Made by a program: the position numbers and the translations under genes
Notes under the pieces: generated by a model
What the model saw: the letters and a program-made list of their open reading frames with translations, nothing else
Database searches by the model: none
Told to the model about the DNA's origin: nothing
In this document: positions 23,267 through 35,934 of the stretch, piece after piece
How positions within the stretch are numbered: position 1 is the first letter of the stretch
Layout of the letters: every line of letters begins with the position of its first letter
DNA from: Quillaja saponaria
Lineage: Eukaryota; Streptophyta; Magnoliopsida; Fabales; Quillajaceae
DNA length: 64,000 bases
Assembly: GCA_029379385.1 (NCBI GenBank)
Contig: CM055611.1
Span: 16,004,062 to 16,068,061, forward strand
Direction of reading: 5' to 3'

Positions 23267-25165
23267 TGAGATATATATAGAAAACGGGAAAAATTGATCA
23301 AACATGAGAACAAGATATTAGGCTTGTGATTTTATTCAATAACTTTTGTATGTACATGTGATGTGATCAGTGTGAAATATGGTGGCTCTATACCTTTACA
23401 GCAATAAAACAACACATTCAATCTAATGTAGTGAATGCACGAATCAATTTGTGTAGTTCGACCATTAGGTGACTTAAACTCGAACAAGCTCGGACCAAAT
23501 ATAAATATATATAACGATGTTTAACAGTGTCAAGATGCGCAATACTCCGAGCTTGGGAACATGGATTTATATTTGGCCATGTCATAGGAGTTTTATCAAC
23601 TATAAACTTATAAAGAAAAAAAAAATAATTACTTAGTTCAGTAATTAATTTATTGGAGCTTGACAACAATCAATGAATACTCTAAACTTATTTCAACGGG
23701 GTTGAATGCAAAGTCACAAATTAATTTTTGTAAATGAAAGTTTGAGCATGTCATAAGGCCATAAATTAGCCTGGCAATCCGAGCAAGCCATAGGTAAAGC
23801 GCATACATAGTGCTGCCTAGCTAAATTATATGTATAAGTAGATTTATTTAGCCTTCATGTGATACATGAATTATTTTAATTTATGATATTTATTATTAGG
23901 AATATTATAAACTTATATTTGTTGTCTTATTTGAGAAGTATAAGTTTGGAAAAGAAAATTAAGATGATGTGACATTAAAATATTAATTGATGCACTAGCT
24001 TATCTTGCTATGCGTCATTGTGTCATATTATAATTCTCTTAACAATAATACTATAAAATGAGAATTTTTAACCTTTAAAAACATAATTTGTTACATAGAT
24101 TTTAATTGTTAGTTTTGAATATGCAGATATATTTTCTATTTAAGCCAAAATAAAAATAAAAATTGTGGCATCAATACTAAGTGTTGTCTTGATTTAAATA
24201 TAGATTTATTCTATTTTTTTTCATAACTGATCAACACTAAAAAGTAATAAAAAAATTCAAAAACTTAATTAATTTTGTTCATGTACGTGCAAGATATATT
24301 ATTGCTTGTAAATTATAGAGTGTGAGTAAATTAAGAATTTTTTGTTTAGAAAAAAAAAAATTTAAATACCAAACAAAACTGCAAAAATGAGAACAATTAC
24401 ATAGAAACATAAAAAACCAAAATGGTAGAGGAAAAAAAAAAGAAAAAAAGAAGGAATTAGATTGAAAAATTAGAAATTTATATTTTACATAATTAAGTTA
24501 GGAGACAAGAGAGAATTAATAGAAGATGTGACAAATTATATGGCAATATATTAGATAGATATATTGCTGATGTCTCAACATCATATTCTCCTAAACATCA
24601 AGTATCAATTATATTTATTACCAAAAATAATACCATTATATTACATCTTATAGATGAATATTGATATTAAATTACTTTGAGAGTATCATGCATGTAATTA
24701 TACTCTAGGTGATCACGTCGCTTTGCTAATGTGTGCATGAGTCAAGTCATGATCATCACTTAATTTTTTGATAAAGAGCATATAATTGAGTCATCCACAT
24801 CATTTAGATAAGCATGAGAAATCAAACCAAATCAATCTAGCATCTTGGCGAGCAAATCATAGGTAGATATCATAATTATGAGTATTATATTTTTTTAAAC
24901 AAAAAAATATTAAAATTCAGTTTATCTTGTTTTCTATTTTTTAAAAAAGACACACGAAATTGATGTATTAAGCCAACATTCATTACAACAATCCATTGAG
25001 TTCTACAAATATCATATTATTATGCAAACTTTCAACTCTCCATGCATAGAAACACAATATATATAAGTGTCTAACTTCTGCCATATTTTATTTTTCGGCT
25101 TTTCAATATTCACCAATTTGAGATCATAAGTCTTGTGACATATACACTCGCACACTATAAATTTA

Positions 25166-25436
25166 CATCATGAAGCGACGTCAGGCTTCTTGGGTTCTGA
25201 TATAATAATCTGAATCAGCATCTGGTTTTTCTGAAGGTTCATATTTTCCATGTTTTTTCATCTCCTTTGGCCTCTTCTGCCAATCTATAACTATTGCCTG
25301 GACTGATGCACTTTCTGGGGTTCACTCAGAACACATTGGGACCACAACATACACATTGAAACTTTCCCCTGCTTCAATTTGACTAACCATTTGAAGTGAG
25401 AGTTCTTTTGGAATTAGGTGCAATGCACCGATGTCC
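25166..25436 (-). pseudogene. Phospholipase D alpha fragment, inverted arm (copy A)
   Basis: The minus strand reads [15 protein letters not shown] (from about 25,436), [19 protein letters not shown] (one changed residue, then a stop where family has PEG), [17 protein letters not shown], then [18 protein letters not shown] and a TQEA..RRFM end at 25,166. This is the stretch of plant PLD-alpha between the two HKD catalytic motifs. A segment of about 30 residues (normally KDIIQAL..NREVK) is deleted. No HKD motif is present. It sits tail-to-tail symmetric with the next fragment and forms a potential hairpin arm. Confidence 0.85.
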
Positions 25437-25675
25437 TCACTTCAATTAAAATTGTTAGTCAAATTTGGGGAAAGGTTCACTCTGTAAGTTGTGGTCCCAA
25501 TGTGGCCTGAAGGAATCCCGAAAAATTCATCATTTCAGGAAATATTGGATTGGCAGAATAGAACAATGGAGATGTAGAAACATGAAGAATAGGAACCTTC
25601 AGAAAATCAGATGCCAATTCAGATTATAGCAGAGTCCAAAAAGTCCTACGCTTCATGATATATGTTCATACCAAG
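25437..25675 (+). pseudogene. Phospholipase D alpha fragment, direct arm (copy A)
   Basis: The plus strand, with frameshifts, reads [17 protein letters not shown], ILDWQNRTMEM, then a YEPSE region, SDYSR and RFMIYVHTK, ending exactly at the H-x-K of the second HKD motif (about 25,675). The same internal deletion seen in the inverted arm is present here, so the arms probably arose from one deleted source. Non-functional. Confidence 0.82.
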
Positions 25676-27290
25676 AACTTCCGCCATGTTTTATTTTCCG
25701 GCTTTACAATATTCAACGATGTGAGATCATAAATCTTGTGCTCTTCCTCGTGCCTATCAATTCAAATAAAAATATAATGTCAAATTATAAATTGAACTTT
25801 ACAAGTAAAATCAGAATAAGCAGCTTTTCCAGAAAAATAATAATAATAATAACAATAAAAATTATAATTGATCCCCTCAAAGTTAAATGTTATAATTGGC
25901 CAAGTATAATGTTGTCCAAAAAAATTATAAGTGGCTTCTCCAAACTGGAGAGATAAATTAGTTTATGTGCACATAAGCTAACCTAGTCATTATCTAATCA
26001 TAACAAAAAATTGTTGGCATGCAATTTAATGTTGTTAATGTTTTATTTTTATTTAAATCCTACATCCCTTTGAAAACATATTGAATTCTTTTTAAGTTAG
26101 ATCTAATTTGAATTTATATTTTTTGTTCTCTTTCTATGTTTCAATAGTTTCTTCCACAATTATTGAAAAATAAAATAAAATTTCTTCATGTCATAGTTTA
26201 AACAAAGAATAATTTAGTTACAACTTGATAGGAAATTAGCAAGAATTTAATTTAGTCAACCAAAGTTAATATATATATATATTGTCACCTAGACTTATCT
26301 TAGGTAGAAATTATAGATGTATAGAATTTGAGTAGATAGTCGTATATAAATTTGATGCTTAACTATTATTTCCAAATTCATTTACATATTTTGACCGATC
26401 GCCTTTTCAATTAGGTCAATACTTAAGTATATTTATATTTTATACTTAATACGTAACATCACTTACCAATTTTAGAGAGAACCAAAGATACCCACCTCAT
26501 CTCGTTTTTCTACACATTTATCACCCATTCCATCTATAATGTCCAGGTACATAATATTACCCGTTTCTGTCCCTTCCTTCCACATTATTTTATTTCCCGC
26601 TAAGAACTGTTAATTATATAAGTGTACACCCACAAAAAACAACAAATGTTGCAAACACATTTGTAGCACTAGAGGTAATTAAGATCTCTTTTTTATTTAG
26701 GATCGTATTTGTTTTATAATTTTATATTGAAATTATGTTAGTCAGTATGGGTCGAGTTCATAATTCAGATCGGGTCTTATCTTAACTTAATACTGACTCA
26801 ATTTATTACTAGTTTGATGGGTGTATCCTAGTTAAAGTAATATGTGTCTCTACTCTGTATGTAATACATAGCTTCAAAAAAAAACATATAAAACATAGAG
26901 AAAACATAAATAATACAAATACAAAATATATACTTTATTAATTTAATCAAAATCATTCAAAACTTGTTGAGTCACGATGACATGTACCAAGAATGGGACT
27001 TGCAACATAGTGCCGTTGATGCGATTTATTTTCTCTGGCCATAAAAATAAATGTCTTCATTGTCATATAGGTTAAGAGAGAGAGAGATAGAGAGGCACTT
27101 ACAAGCTGGTCTTATTAAAAGAGACGAAGAGTACTATTGAATCATTGCCATGGATTTTGAATTTCTGAATGGGGTTTACGCTTTAGTGATGAAGGAGAGA
27201 TCACTTAAATAAAGTAGACTTGTGTGGTTGGATTTGGTAGTCTGGGAGTCGAGTCATCCCTTCATATTCGTAAGTCCACTTATATCTAGC
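25676..27290. other. Non-coding right part of duplication copy A
   Basis: No gene. Matches copy B at 55,331-58,075 piece by piece. A GA-repeat lies at 27,070-27,090 and ends at a TAGTGATGAAGGAGAGATCA phrase shared with 57,964. Confidence 0.6.
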
Positions 27291-27599
27291 GAAGACATAC
27301 CACATGGGATAAAATGTACTTTATCCTTATCTAAATTACCAACCTATCAAGAAAAAAATTATTGTCATTGGCCCCGCGCCTCCTAATGTAAACTCATTGA
27401 CTAGGACGGGTTGTAATTTATATGACCCAAAAGTAATTTGGAAAAGTCAAATTTTCTTTTGGTAGAAAGACTCTTTTGAGTAATACATCTCTAGTGGGCG
27501 TCCTTACAGATTATTAGATGCAGAAGAAAAAAATTTGACTATCAAAGACTTGGAGAGTTTGAACTCAAAGAAATACTTCAAGAAACAATTGTTATGACT

Positions 27600-28220
27600 T
27601 ATGAGCATATCCATGTTTTTATTGGATGTTACAGCTACTAGTAAAGTTAGTTAGTATGAACAAATTCGTTGTCAAATTATTAATATTGTCACTAGCTACT
27701 AGTAAAGTTATGTTTGGGTGCACAAAACATTTTTCTCACGTGCAATCACTTTGGACCTACAATTATTTGTTTGTAAATTATAGGAGTCGTATTGAGCATT
27801 TATCTTTTTATGTATTATATATTCTTAATTTTATTAGAATGGCTAAGGTAAAAGCAATAAGGTATAATTATTGTTTTGGTCCTTTAAAATGATCTTATTT
27901 TCAATTCAATAGTTTATAGTTTTTTCTAATTAGTTTTATCATTTAGGATTAAGAATTTCTAAATAATTTTCATTTTTCTATGCACATGTTATGTATAAAT
28001 GTAATAATCTTACTTGATGTAAAAATAACGATGTGTTGAATTTCATTCAGGACTTGAAAAATATTTTCAGTGATATAACATTAAAATATGTAGAATTATT
28101 TTATTTTTACATGAAATGCTACTTCATTCAAAATTTTTGAATCCTAAAACAAAGTTGACCGAAAAAATTATTAGATGACCGAAATGAAACGAAAATAATC
28201 TTGAGTAAGGCTGGAATTTA
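27600..28220. repeat. Locally repeated block, partial copies
   Basis: 27,735-27,810 (ACTTTGGACCTACAATTATT, TTGTAAATTATAGGAGTCG, GAGCATTTAT) matches 33,990-34,050, 35,165-35,215 and 49,095-49,150. 28,040-28,200 (GACTTGAAAAATATTTTCAG, TATGTAGAATT, GTTGACCGAAAA, ATCTTGAG) matches 37,718-37,880. Non-coding. Confidence 0.6.
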
Positions 28221-28862
28221 GAGTGAATAGTATACTGTTTGAATTCAAATGCATTTTGAATATTCGATTCCAAATAAAATTCTGAATTCGAATTTGAATT
28301 TGAATAAATTTTTAAATATTCAAACTTTTAAGCGTAGTTTAGTAATAAAAATTTTAGATTTTTAATTAAAAATATATTATTTTGAATATTAATTCAAATT
28401 TAAATACTATATAAAATTATTTGTCGAATATCAAATCAAATAATACATTATCTAAAATTCAAATTTTAAATAGAATTGATAATTTTAGAATCTTATAGGA
28501 ATTTAATTGATAAAAGTAAAAATTAAGGAACAAAATTGATAATTTAGACATATTTAAGGGATTAAAAATTGATAATCTTTTTGGAAATTCATTTCTATCC
28601 TTTATCCTATACCACATCTTGAACCTAGTTTTCTATATCTCTAACATTTTCTCCTACCCTTTCCAGCAAACAAGCTACATTGACCATTTTTCTGATCATT
28701 GTATCTACTAACTCTCTGAGTTTACCCGTTAGGGTACCTATGTTTCAAGTAGCTAAGCAAATCATCCCTTGGACTAACTTATTTACTCGTACTCATCAAA
28801 ATTACGAGAACCTGTCTATTTTACACCACACCAAGGTGTCGATGTGGTGCACCACTAAGACT

Positions 28863-29242
28863 CACTACTTGGAAAAACCAATTGTGTGACAGAGCGAATC
28901 TATCATTAAATCAATTTGTGGTGAATTTATGATGAATTTTGTGATTCGACAAAACATATATGTCATTAATCCACTTGCTATTTATTCAGTGATGGTCGAT
29001 ATTCCATTGCAATTATTTTGTAAACAAATTCAAAATTTATTATCATTAATTTGCAATAACATATTCTGTCACAAAAATCCATCATAAATCTGTCGCAAAT
29101 TACAATTGCAATCTTTGAATTTCTTTGCAAATTTAAATTTACAATCTTTGTGAGAAGTTTAGGTTCGGCTAAATACAAATGCAACTTATAACAAAATCAT
29201 TAGTTATTTTAATAAATAATAATTAAAAAAGGTTTAGTAGTG
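28863..29242. mobile_element. Possible small non-autonomous CACTA element
   Basis: Starts CACTACTTGGAAAAACC at 28,863 and ends ..GGTTTAGTAGTG at 29,242, whose complement starts CACTACTAAACC. The interior repeats short phrases such as ACAAAAATCC, TGATGAATTTTGTGA, and TCTGTCGCAAATTAC in both orientations, like subterminal repeats. I could not find a 3-bp target duplication, so the call is tentative. Confidence 0.4.
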
Positions 29243-29686
29243 GTGGTTAAATAACTAAAAAAGGAAAGCCAATATCAAAATTAATTTAAGAGATCCGAAT
29301 TAGCATATTACACATATCATAAAGCTGGTGCTGATGGTATTGCTCATTTAGAAGGATTGTACAGAGTATGTGGGTAAATATATAAAGGTTGCACTTGAGA
29401 AGTATTAATAAAACATTTGGGAGGTGGAAGCTTGTTATAAGCTTCTAGCTAAGATTGGGGTATTTTTAGTTGTTGGTTTTCTGTGCGAATGGGCTCTCTG
29501 TTTAAAGGGCATGTGTTTTATGTATTTCATAGGAATCAATAAAACAATTTCTGTTAAAAATAATAAATAATAAAAATCAAGCAATAAAGAAAAAAGAAAC
29601 ATTGATGGATTAAAAAGGAGTTTTAGATCAGGATATAGGTTGCAAGCAAAAAGAAAAAAAAAAGAAAAAAGAAAAATAGAAGTACT
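29243..29686. other. Unassigned segment with transcript-end look
   Basis: 29,330-29,560 is less AT-rich and ends CAATAAAACAATTTC, like a plant polyadenylation region. No ORF. It could be the 3' end of a retroposed transcript. A-rich DNA follows. Confidence 0.3.
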
Positions 29687-32600
29687 TGTTATAACCCGAT
29701 AGCGCCACGTCGAGTTTCATACATAATGTATAAATTTTAGTTACAAAATAATAAATACAAACAAAATTAATATGCATGAACAAGGTTTATTTATGAAAAT
29801 AATAATACTAATAATAAATAAATAAGTAAATAAAATAAAATAGATAATAATACAATTGAACATGATATAGACTGATATTAAAATAAGAAATTTGAACAAT
29901 TTGGCGTAACTCATACTTGTAAAAATAAATGCAAGTATTTAAAGTAAATAAAGTATATAAGTGTGTACAATTAAATTAATAGTTGACTTGATATGGTGAC
30001 AATTTTTATGAGGTGCAAAACATGTGCAAATGAAAAGAAAATAAATAAGAGAACAAATATAATATAAATAAAAACATATACACATGTATATACAATTTAA
30101 TTAACATGTGATTTTGACTTAGAATTGGAGATTTTTTTTCTCTTCTTCCTTCACTTTACTTTCTTCCTTATCTTAGCCGAACCTTCCTAATTTTTTTTCT
30201 TCCACCACCATAATTGGCACTGCAATTCTCTGCTTGATTCTATTTACAGCTGATAGAAGGATAGCAGTCCGTTTCTTTTCTTCTTCCTCCTGGCCATATA
30301 GAGTTCTTTTCCTTCTTTGGTTGTGTGTTGGCTCCTTTATTGGCATAAGGTTGTTCTGTCTAGAGGTGCAGCTGCCAAGGTCTCTTTCTTGTAAGGCAAG
30401 GATTTTGCTTCCTCTCTAGTTGGCATATGAATGCCCTCTTCCTTGGACAGTCAAAGCTCTCCTTCTTCGTAACTATAACAACTTTACATTAGCCTCCTTT
30501 TTGTTGCTCCTGTTTAGCCCTATTCTGCTATGAGTGTTTCCTGCTTGCAGCAGCTCAAATATACTTTCATTCTTGCCGTGTTTGCTTCCTATTGGTGTTG
30601 CAAAGTTAACTAGAAGATGGACTGGAAGGTGGTGAGAGGCAGTAGTTTTGTTTGGCTCAACCTACCCTATTATTGTCTTGCAGCAATGGAAGACTGTCAT
30701 TGAACTTGTAAAGCTAAAACCACCTGCCTTGATGGTTGCAATAACTTCATCCATGGCAGCAATTCTGCCACCAACAGTAGCCATCAGTAAGAAGGCCAGT
30801 CATGAATTAAGTTATCCTAAAATGAAAGTAATTCTCTATCCTCATGTAGTTAATTCCTTTTTCCTCTTTGCTTGTTGCTAATTGATGAAGGATTAAGTTT
30901 AATAAATTTAGGGGGTGGGGGGAGGGGGAGGTGTTAGAGATTGAAGTGATGGAAAAAAATAATAATAATAGTTAAGTGTTTAAGGAAAGCTTGGATTATA
31001 TAAGATTGCTGTTGAAAATTTGAGCAATTCAAGTTTTGATTACCTAGTTAGATAAACAAATTTTAAAGATGATGTTTGGAAAATAAATAATATGGAAATT
31101 GACACAATCATACTGAGTTCTTGGTATATGTGCATATATAAATACACATACATAGGAAGTGAAGTAAGAATGCATATTAGGTGTTTAACAAAATGCTTAG
31201 GAGAAATCAAATTTTAATCTATGCATGAAGGTGGAAGGATATAGGTTTCTTAGTAAAGTAAATAGTAGAATGACATATATGGTTTGAAAAGGATGAAAAT
31301 AAAATGAGTAAAGAAAGGCTAAATATATAAACAAAAATTGGATTTTTAAACATAGGGACATTAGAAAATTTGATCTAAGCTTTTAATGGAAATTAATAAC
31401 TAATTACTTTGAATAAAAGTTGATAAACAAAGAGCATGGAATAGTTGGTTAATGTTATGATTTAAAGATTTAATAAAATTGAGTGGTGAGTATGGGCATA
31501 AGATGTTATTGGTGAGGTGAAATGTTGAAAGTGAGAGTTGAATGTTTTTTTAAAGGGATAAAAGGCAGCTTTCGGGGGTGAAGAAATTCAGTATTTTGAG
31601 TGTCTTTAGGGATGAAATTAAATTAAGGCCTTAAAATAGAAAGTGTAGCTTAGGATCTTGAGATGTTGTCTGCAAAATTTTGTAGCTTGGTTCCAAGTAT
31701 GTTGTTAGTTAGAGCTGTTAGACTCTGGCTAGGTCATGCAGGATTTTTAGTGCCCTGTTTTTAGTTCATGTAAGGAATTGAATGGGTCCAAAATTAATTT
31801 TAGGAAAAGTTTCTAAATAAGAAAGATAGATATACTTGTCTATTAACAAACCCGATCAACAGAATTGGATTTTGTTTTTCCTAGAGAAAGTTATGTCCAA
31901 ATAACTAAGGTAAGGTCCTAGCTATCAAAATCCTGCGTTTTACAGAATTTGATGCAATTTCAAAAAATAAACTACATTGATACACAAATCTAAAAATTAC
32001 AAATGATGTACCGTTATAAACCTACATGTGTCTAGTATTTTATAAATTTAATAAAACTAGATTCAAAATTTTCTAGAGAAAGATATGACCAATAAAATGT
32101 TTACTAATAGTTTCCTTCTGTCTTATGCGTTGTCAAGACATTTAAAATGTTTCTTCACTATTAATCCTATCACATAAAGTCTAATTCATATTAGTTGACA
32201 TGTAATAGCATAATGAAAAACTTTCGTAAAGAAATCTATACAAGTTGAGATATAAACTTAGTAATTGAAAGATTATAACAATAATGTTTATGAGCTAAAT
32301 ATTATTTGGAAATACGAATTTCAGTTTCAAATTCTAATGTGGACCTGATGAGACGTGCGGACACAAGTGCGAGTGACGAATGGAATCAATTATAGGTGAG
32401 TTGTCAATTGCTGCCTCTAGGGGCTAAATTATTATATGTGATTATATATTCACTTGAACATACGTGATATATATATAGAAAATAAACAAGTACAGTATTT
32501 CAGTGATATATTTGAATTGTGTTTGTTTCATATTGGTTGTGGTTGATAAGGGCCAATAAAATGAGGTTTTTATAAAAATGATTTTATTTCCGAAATTAAA

Positions 32601-33419
32601 AATCCAGGTGCACATAGGATACCTTGATTTAAAATCATGAGAAATTTTGATTCTTTTAAAATGATTTTTTTTTTAAATTGAGTGCTCAACCCTAGTGGGA
32701 TGGATTGTGTACAGAGATCAATTTGTTATATGGAAGCATAAATGCCCGGTAGAGGGTGATAATGTTGTATAGGGCTGGGTCACTAATTGGCTCCTTGGTT
32801 GTTTTGTTTGATATTATTGCTCTGATTAATCTGTGATATTGTGTTTCATGTAAATTGTGAATTTATGACGATTATAATATATAAGTGTACTGTGAATTAA
32901 GGTATGATCAATGTTGCATGAGGTTATTATATATGTTATACGTTTGTGTTTAGTGATTCTAGTACTCTTTGGGTATGATTTTCCACTCACAAATTCTATA
33001 GGACTCACCCTTCTCTTGGGGATTTTTTTTAGTTGATTGAGTACGACAAGGTAATTTTAGTATCTCTGACTTGCAGTTAAAGGATAAAAGATGTAAGTGT
33101 CTAATTATTTGTCTTGTTTATAATGTGGATGGAGCGAAGCTCCTTGTTATCTTTATGTTATTATTGTGTGGAATCATAAGCATATGTATTTATATTTTGA
33201 GGCATGTTTCATATTGTAGGGAACCTCTACCAAAATTTTCAATAACTTGTTAATTATTATAGAAAGTAAACTTTTACAATGAACTTTGGTCTTGGAAAAA
33301 CTACTTTTATTCTTTAGTTGGGTCATGAGTCATGTTTGTTACTTTGTTTCAAAGTCAGGGTTACGGTGGATAGGTTACCAAATCCTCCAGCCAGTCATGC
33401 CTTCGTGAGGGATGTGCTA
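29687..33419 (+). mobile_element. Solo LTR of a large Ty3/gypsy element (Tekay/Del-like)
   Basis: Begins TGTTATAACCCG at 29,687, a standard gypsy LTR start, and ends GAGGGATGTGCTA at 33,419, a one- or two-base decay of the common ..GTGACA end. The 5-bp sequence GTACT flanks both sides exactly (29,682-29,686 and 33,420-33,424). There is no internal coding region between, so LTR-LTR recombination removed it. At 3.7 kb it is in the size range of Tekay/Del chromovirus LTRs. The small ORFs inside (30,234-30,419; 30,648-30,881; 33,071-33,253) are not convincing genes. A G-rich run lies at 30,911-30,932. Confidence 0.8.
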
Positions 33420-33839
33420 GTACTTTTTAGTGAAAATAGAACAAAAACAAGACTACATTGGATTAGCCGAGATAAACATATATGTTCATGGACTGCACAC
33501 CACAATCATGCGCATCCATTAAACTCAAAGGGCTAATCTAGTAGTCAAGGCCGATGTGCTTTTTTCTTTAATGTTCAAATCTATTTGGAGATCAAGTCAT
33601 GAGAAATAAAATTTTCATAAATTTCTTAGTCCCAGAGAATGGCATATCTTTGACTGGATTAAATAAGTAAATTAGTCGAGGTGCGAATAACATATTTAAC
33701 AAAATTGAGTATAAAGACTCTTGAGGGTTTGAGCTCGAAGAGTAGGTGTCTACGTGATTTCCAAAATATATTATATTATGATATGTTGCATTGAGATTGC
33801 GATTAAATTTTAATTACTTGAAATTAGAATTAACATAAT

Positions 33840-35620
33840 TGAATCAGATTGGGTTAGATATTGACCTTATCTAATATCTAGTTCATTTGCATACCTACTT
33901 ACAATGACTAATTTAATAGTCAGAATGGCCTGATTCAACTTCAGTCTCTAATAGTACCTATGTTAAACAATCATCTCATTTTTTATGTGCAACTACTTTG
34001 GATCCACAATTGTTTTTTGTTTGTTTGTATGGATTGTACATGAGCATTTATAGCCATATCCTATGTAACAAGATCAATTGCGTAACAACACTTAAGTCAC
34101 GTGATAGGACTCATTCTACCCATTTTTGCAAGTTGTTCATAATGGTTGTTATTTAATTTATTGTTAATGGTATAAATTTATATAAGTTGGTATTTGGTAA
34201 AAAAGTTTGTAATACATGACTCCACTTAACTAGAATTAAGATTTGTGATTAATGTTAGAGGCACATGACACTTTCTTATCTACTGATACTGTAAAAAGAT
34301 GTATATAGTGAATTAAATATTAATTTTATTCATCATGTATTGTTGCTTATAAAAAACAATTGCTTAAAAAATTAAACCTATTGATTAATTATGTTTCAGA
34401 AACTACATTTAAATTACAAAAATATGATAATAATTTGTAGAAGTTAGATTAAAAAAAAAAAATGACATTTACATTAGCTCAATTTTGATTAACTAATACT
34501 TTAAGTTAGCTCGATTTTGACTTTGGTTCTGTTTGATTAAAAGAATTAGATGTATTAAATTGAGGCTCTTGACTATTATATTACTATAGAAAGGTTATTT
34601 CAATGATATTTAGTACCTAAATACCCCTAATTCTTTATTCAATTATCGTAGAAAATGATACTTTAAATTTTATGTCTATTTTGAATTTTAATAGTGGGTC
34701 TAAAAAACAATTGATAATATAAAATTGAATGAGAAATATTTTTCTTTTTTCTTTTATATATGGGTGCTTTGGATTTTCAAGAAAAAGGCTTAAGTGCAAA
34801 AGTGGAAATTATTAATCACAAAAATAATTAAACCGAGGTCTAATGTTTAAACCACATCAACCTTTTTATTTTTCTTAAAAAAAGAAAAAAGACATAGTAG
34901 TTGATATATATTCAAAGTATTAGATATCAATTGACATGTAATTTTTATTTTCTTATATTGGTTCAAATGAGGCCATTAGGTCTATGAGTTAGACAACGAG
35001 AAAAATTCTCTCCCTTCTAATAAATCTCTCATCCCATGTGAATGCGTGATTTGATCTCAAGTTCTTCGTATATAATGCCAAAATAATTTACTAGTTAACC
35101 ACCTGACACCTTAAATAGAGTTATAGTAATGAAATTAAAGTTTAGTTATTTGCTCTAATCACCTTCACAATTATTTTTTGTTTGTAAATTGTAAGGGTCG
35201 TACATGAGCATTTGTGACCCTACCCTAAGTAACAACAGATAAATCACGTTAGTAAGACTCGTTCAATTGATAATTATTATTGTCAACTTCCTGATAATGT
35301 GGTGGTTATCCAAGTAACCCCACAACCACTCAATATCCCTATCAATTTCTTGACTAAAAAGTGAGCCCAAGTTTGGGATGGTGGACTACGACATCCAACA
35401 AATTAGGAAGTTCCAAAACACTATGAACTTAAATTGCTTTTCCGATTTGAGAGGTACCCATATCGCCATGTGCAGTAAAGAATCCAGCATTTACTATCGG
35501 ATCAAAATTGATTATGAAATTTTTTAATTGATATTCTGGGTTTGGTTGCACACATATAATAAAATAAAATAAAATAAATATTGTAAAGATTTATAAATAT
35601 TAGATATATTCAAATAAGTA
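33840..35620. repeat. Locally repeated block, fullest copy
   Basis: Collinear with 47,810-49,290 and partly with 51,080-51,600. Anchors: TTAGAGGCACATGACACTTT (34,254), TTTGATTAAAAGAATTAGA (34,532), GTAGAAAATGATACTT (34,648), AGGTCTAATGTTTAAACC (34,837), GAGCATTTRTRRCCC and TGTGGTGGTTATC. 35,430-35,490 adds the CGCCATGTGCAGTAAA motif also at 17,304 and 63,907. No coding content seen. Confidence 0.75.
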
Positions 35621-35789
35621 GTTATTTGATTATCTTATATTTGGTGTATGATCAGATAAAATACAAAATGTAACTAAATTATTATTTTTAACTATTTTAG
35701 TAAATATTAGATTACATTTTATATGACAAGCTCTAATACTACTTTGACAAAATTATCTCTAAATAGAAGAATCATACAACTCATAAAAA

Positions 35790-35881
35790 TTTATAATTTT
35801 TGTTCATATATATTTGTATATTTTAAATTTTATTATAATTTTGTAAATTTATTATAATTTTTTAAATTATTCTAATTTCTG

Positions 35882-35934
<53 letters not shown>

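Larger units (their letters stand above)
18847..27290. repeat. Local duplication, copy A (interrupted by a copia element)
   Basis: Sequence outside the copia insertion is collinear with 52,260-58,075. Anchors include CTCATCTCTTTGATGGCCCT (19,092 and 52,503), TAAGGCCATAAAYTAGCC with AATCCGAGCAAGCCATAG (about 23,756-23,792 and 53,278-53,320), the phospholipase D fragments, AAAAAATTGTTGGCATGC, AGAGAACCAAAGA with ATAATGTCCAGGTACATAAT (about 26,475-26,557), and GTGAAGGAGAGATCACTTAA-like (27,190 and 57,966). Divergence is visible but order is kept. The two copies are in the same orientation, about 33 kb apart. Confidence 0.85.

Noticed and set aside
32340..32390. Hammerhead ribozyme-like core (CTGATGAG followed ~20 bp later by GACGAA)
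   Set aside because: The intervening sequence does not form a convincing stem II and no matching cleavage site with stems I and III is visible. It lies inside the solo LTR.
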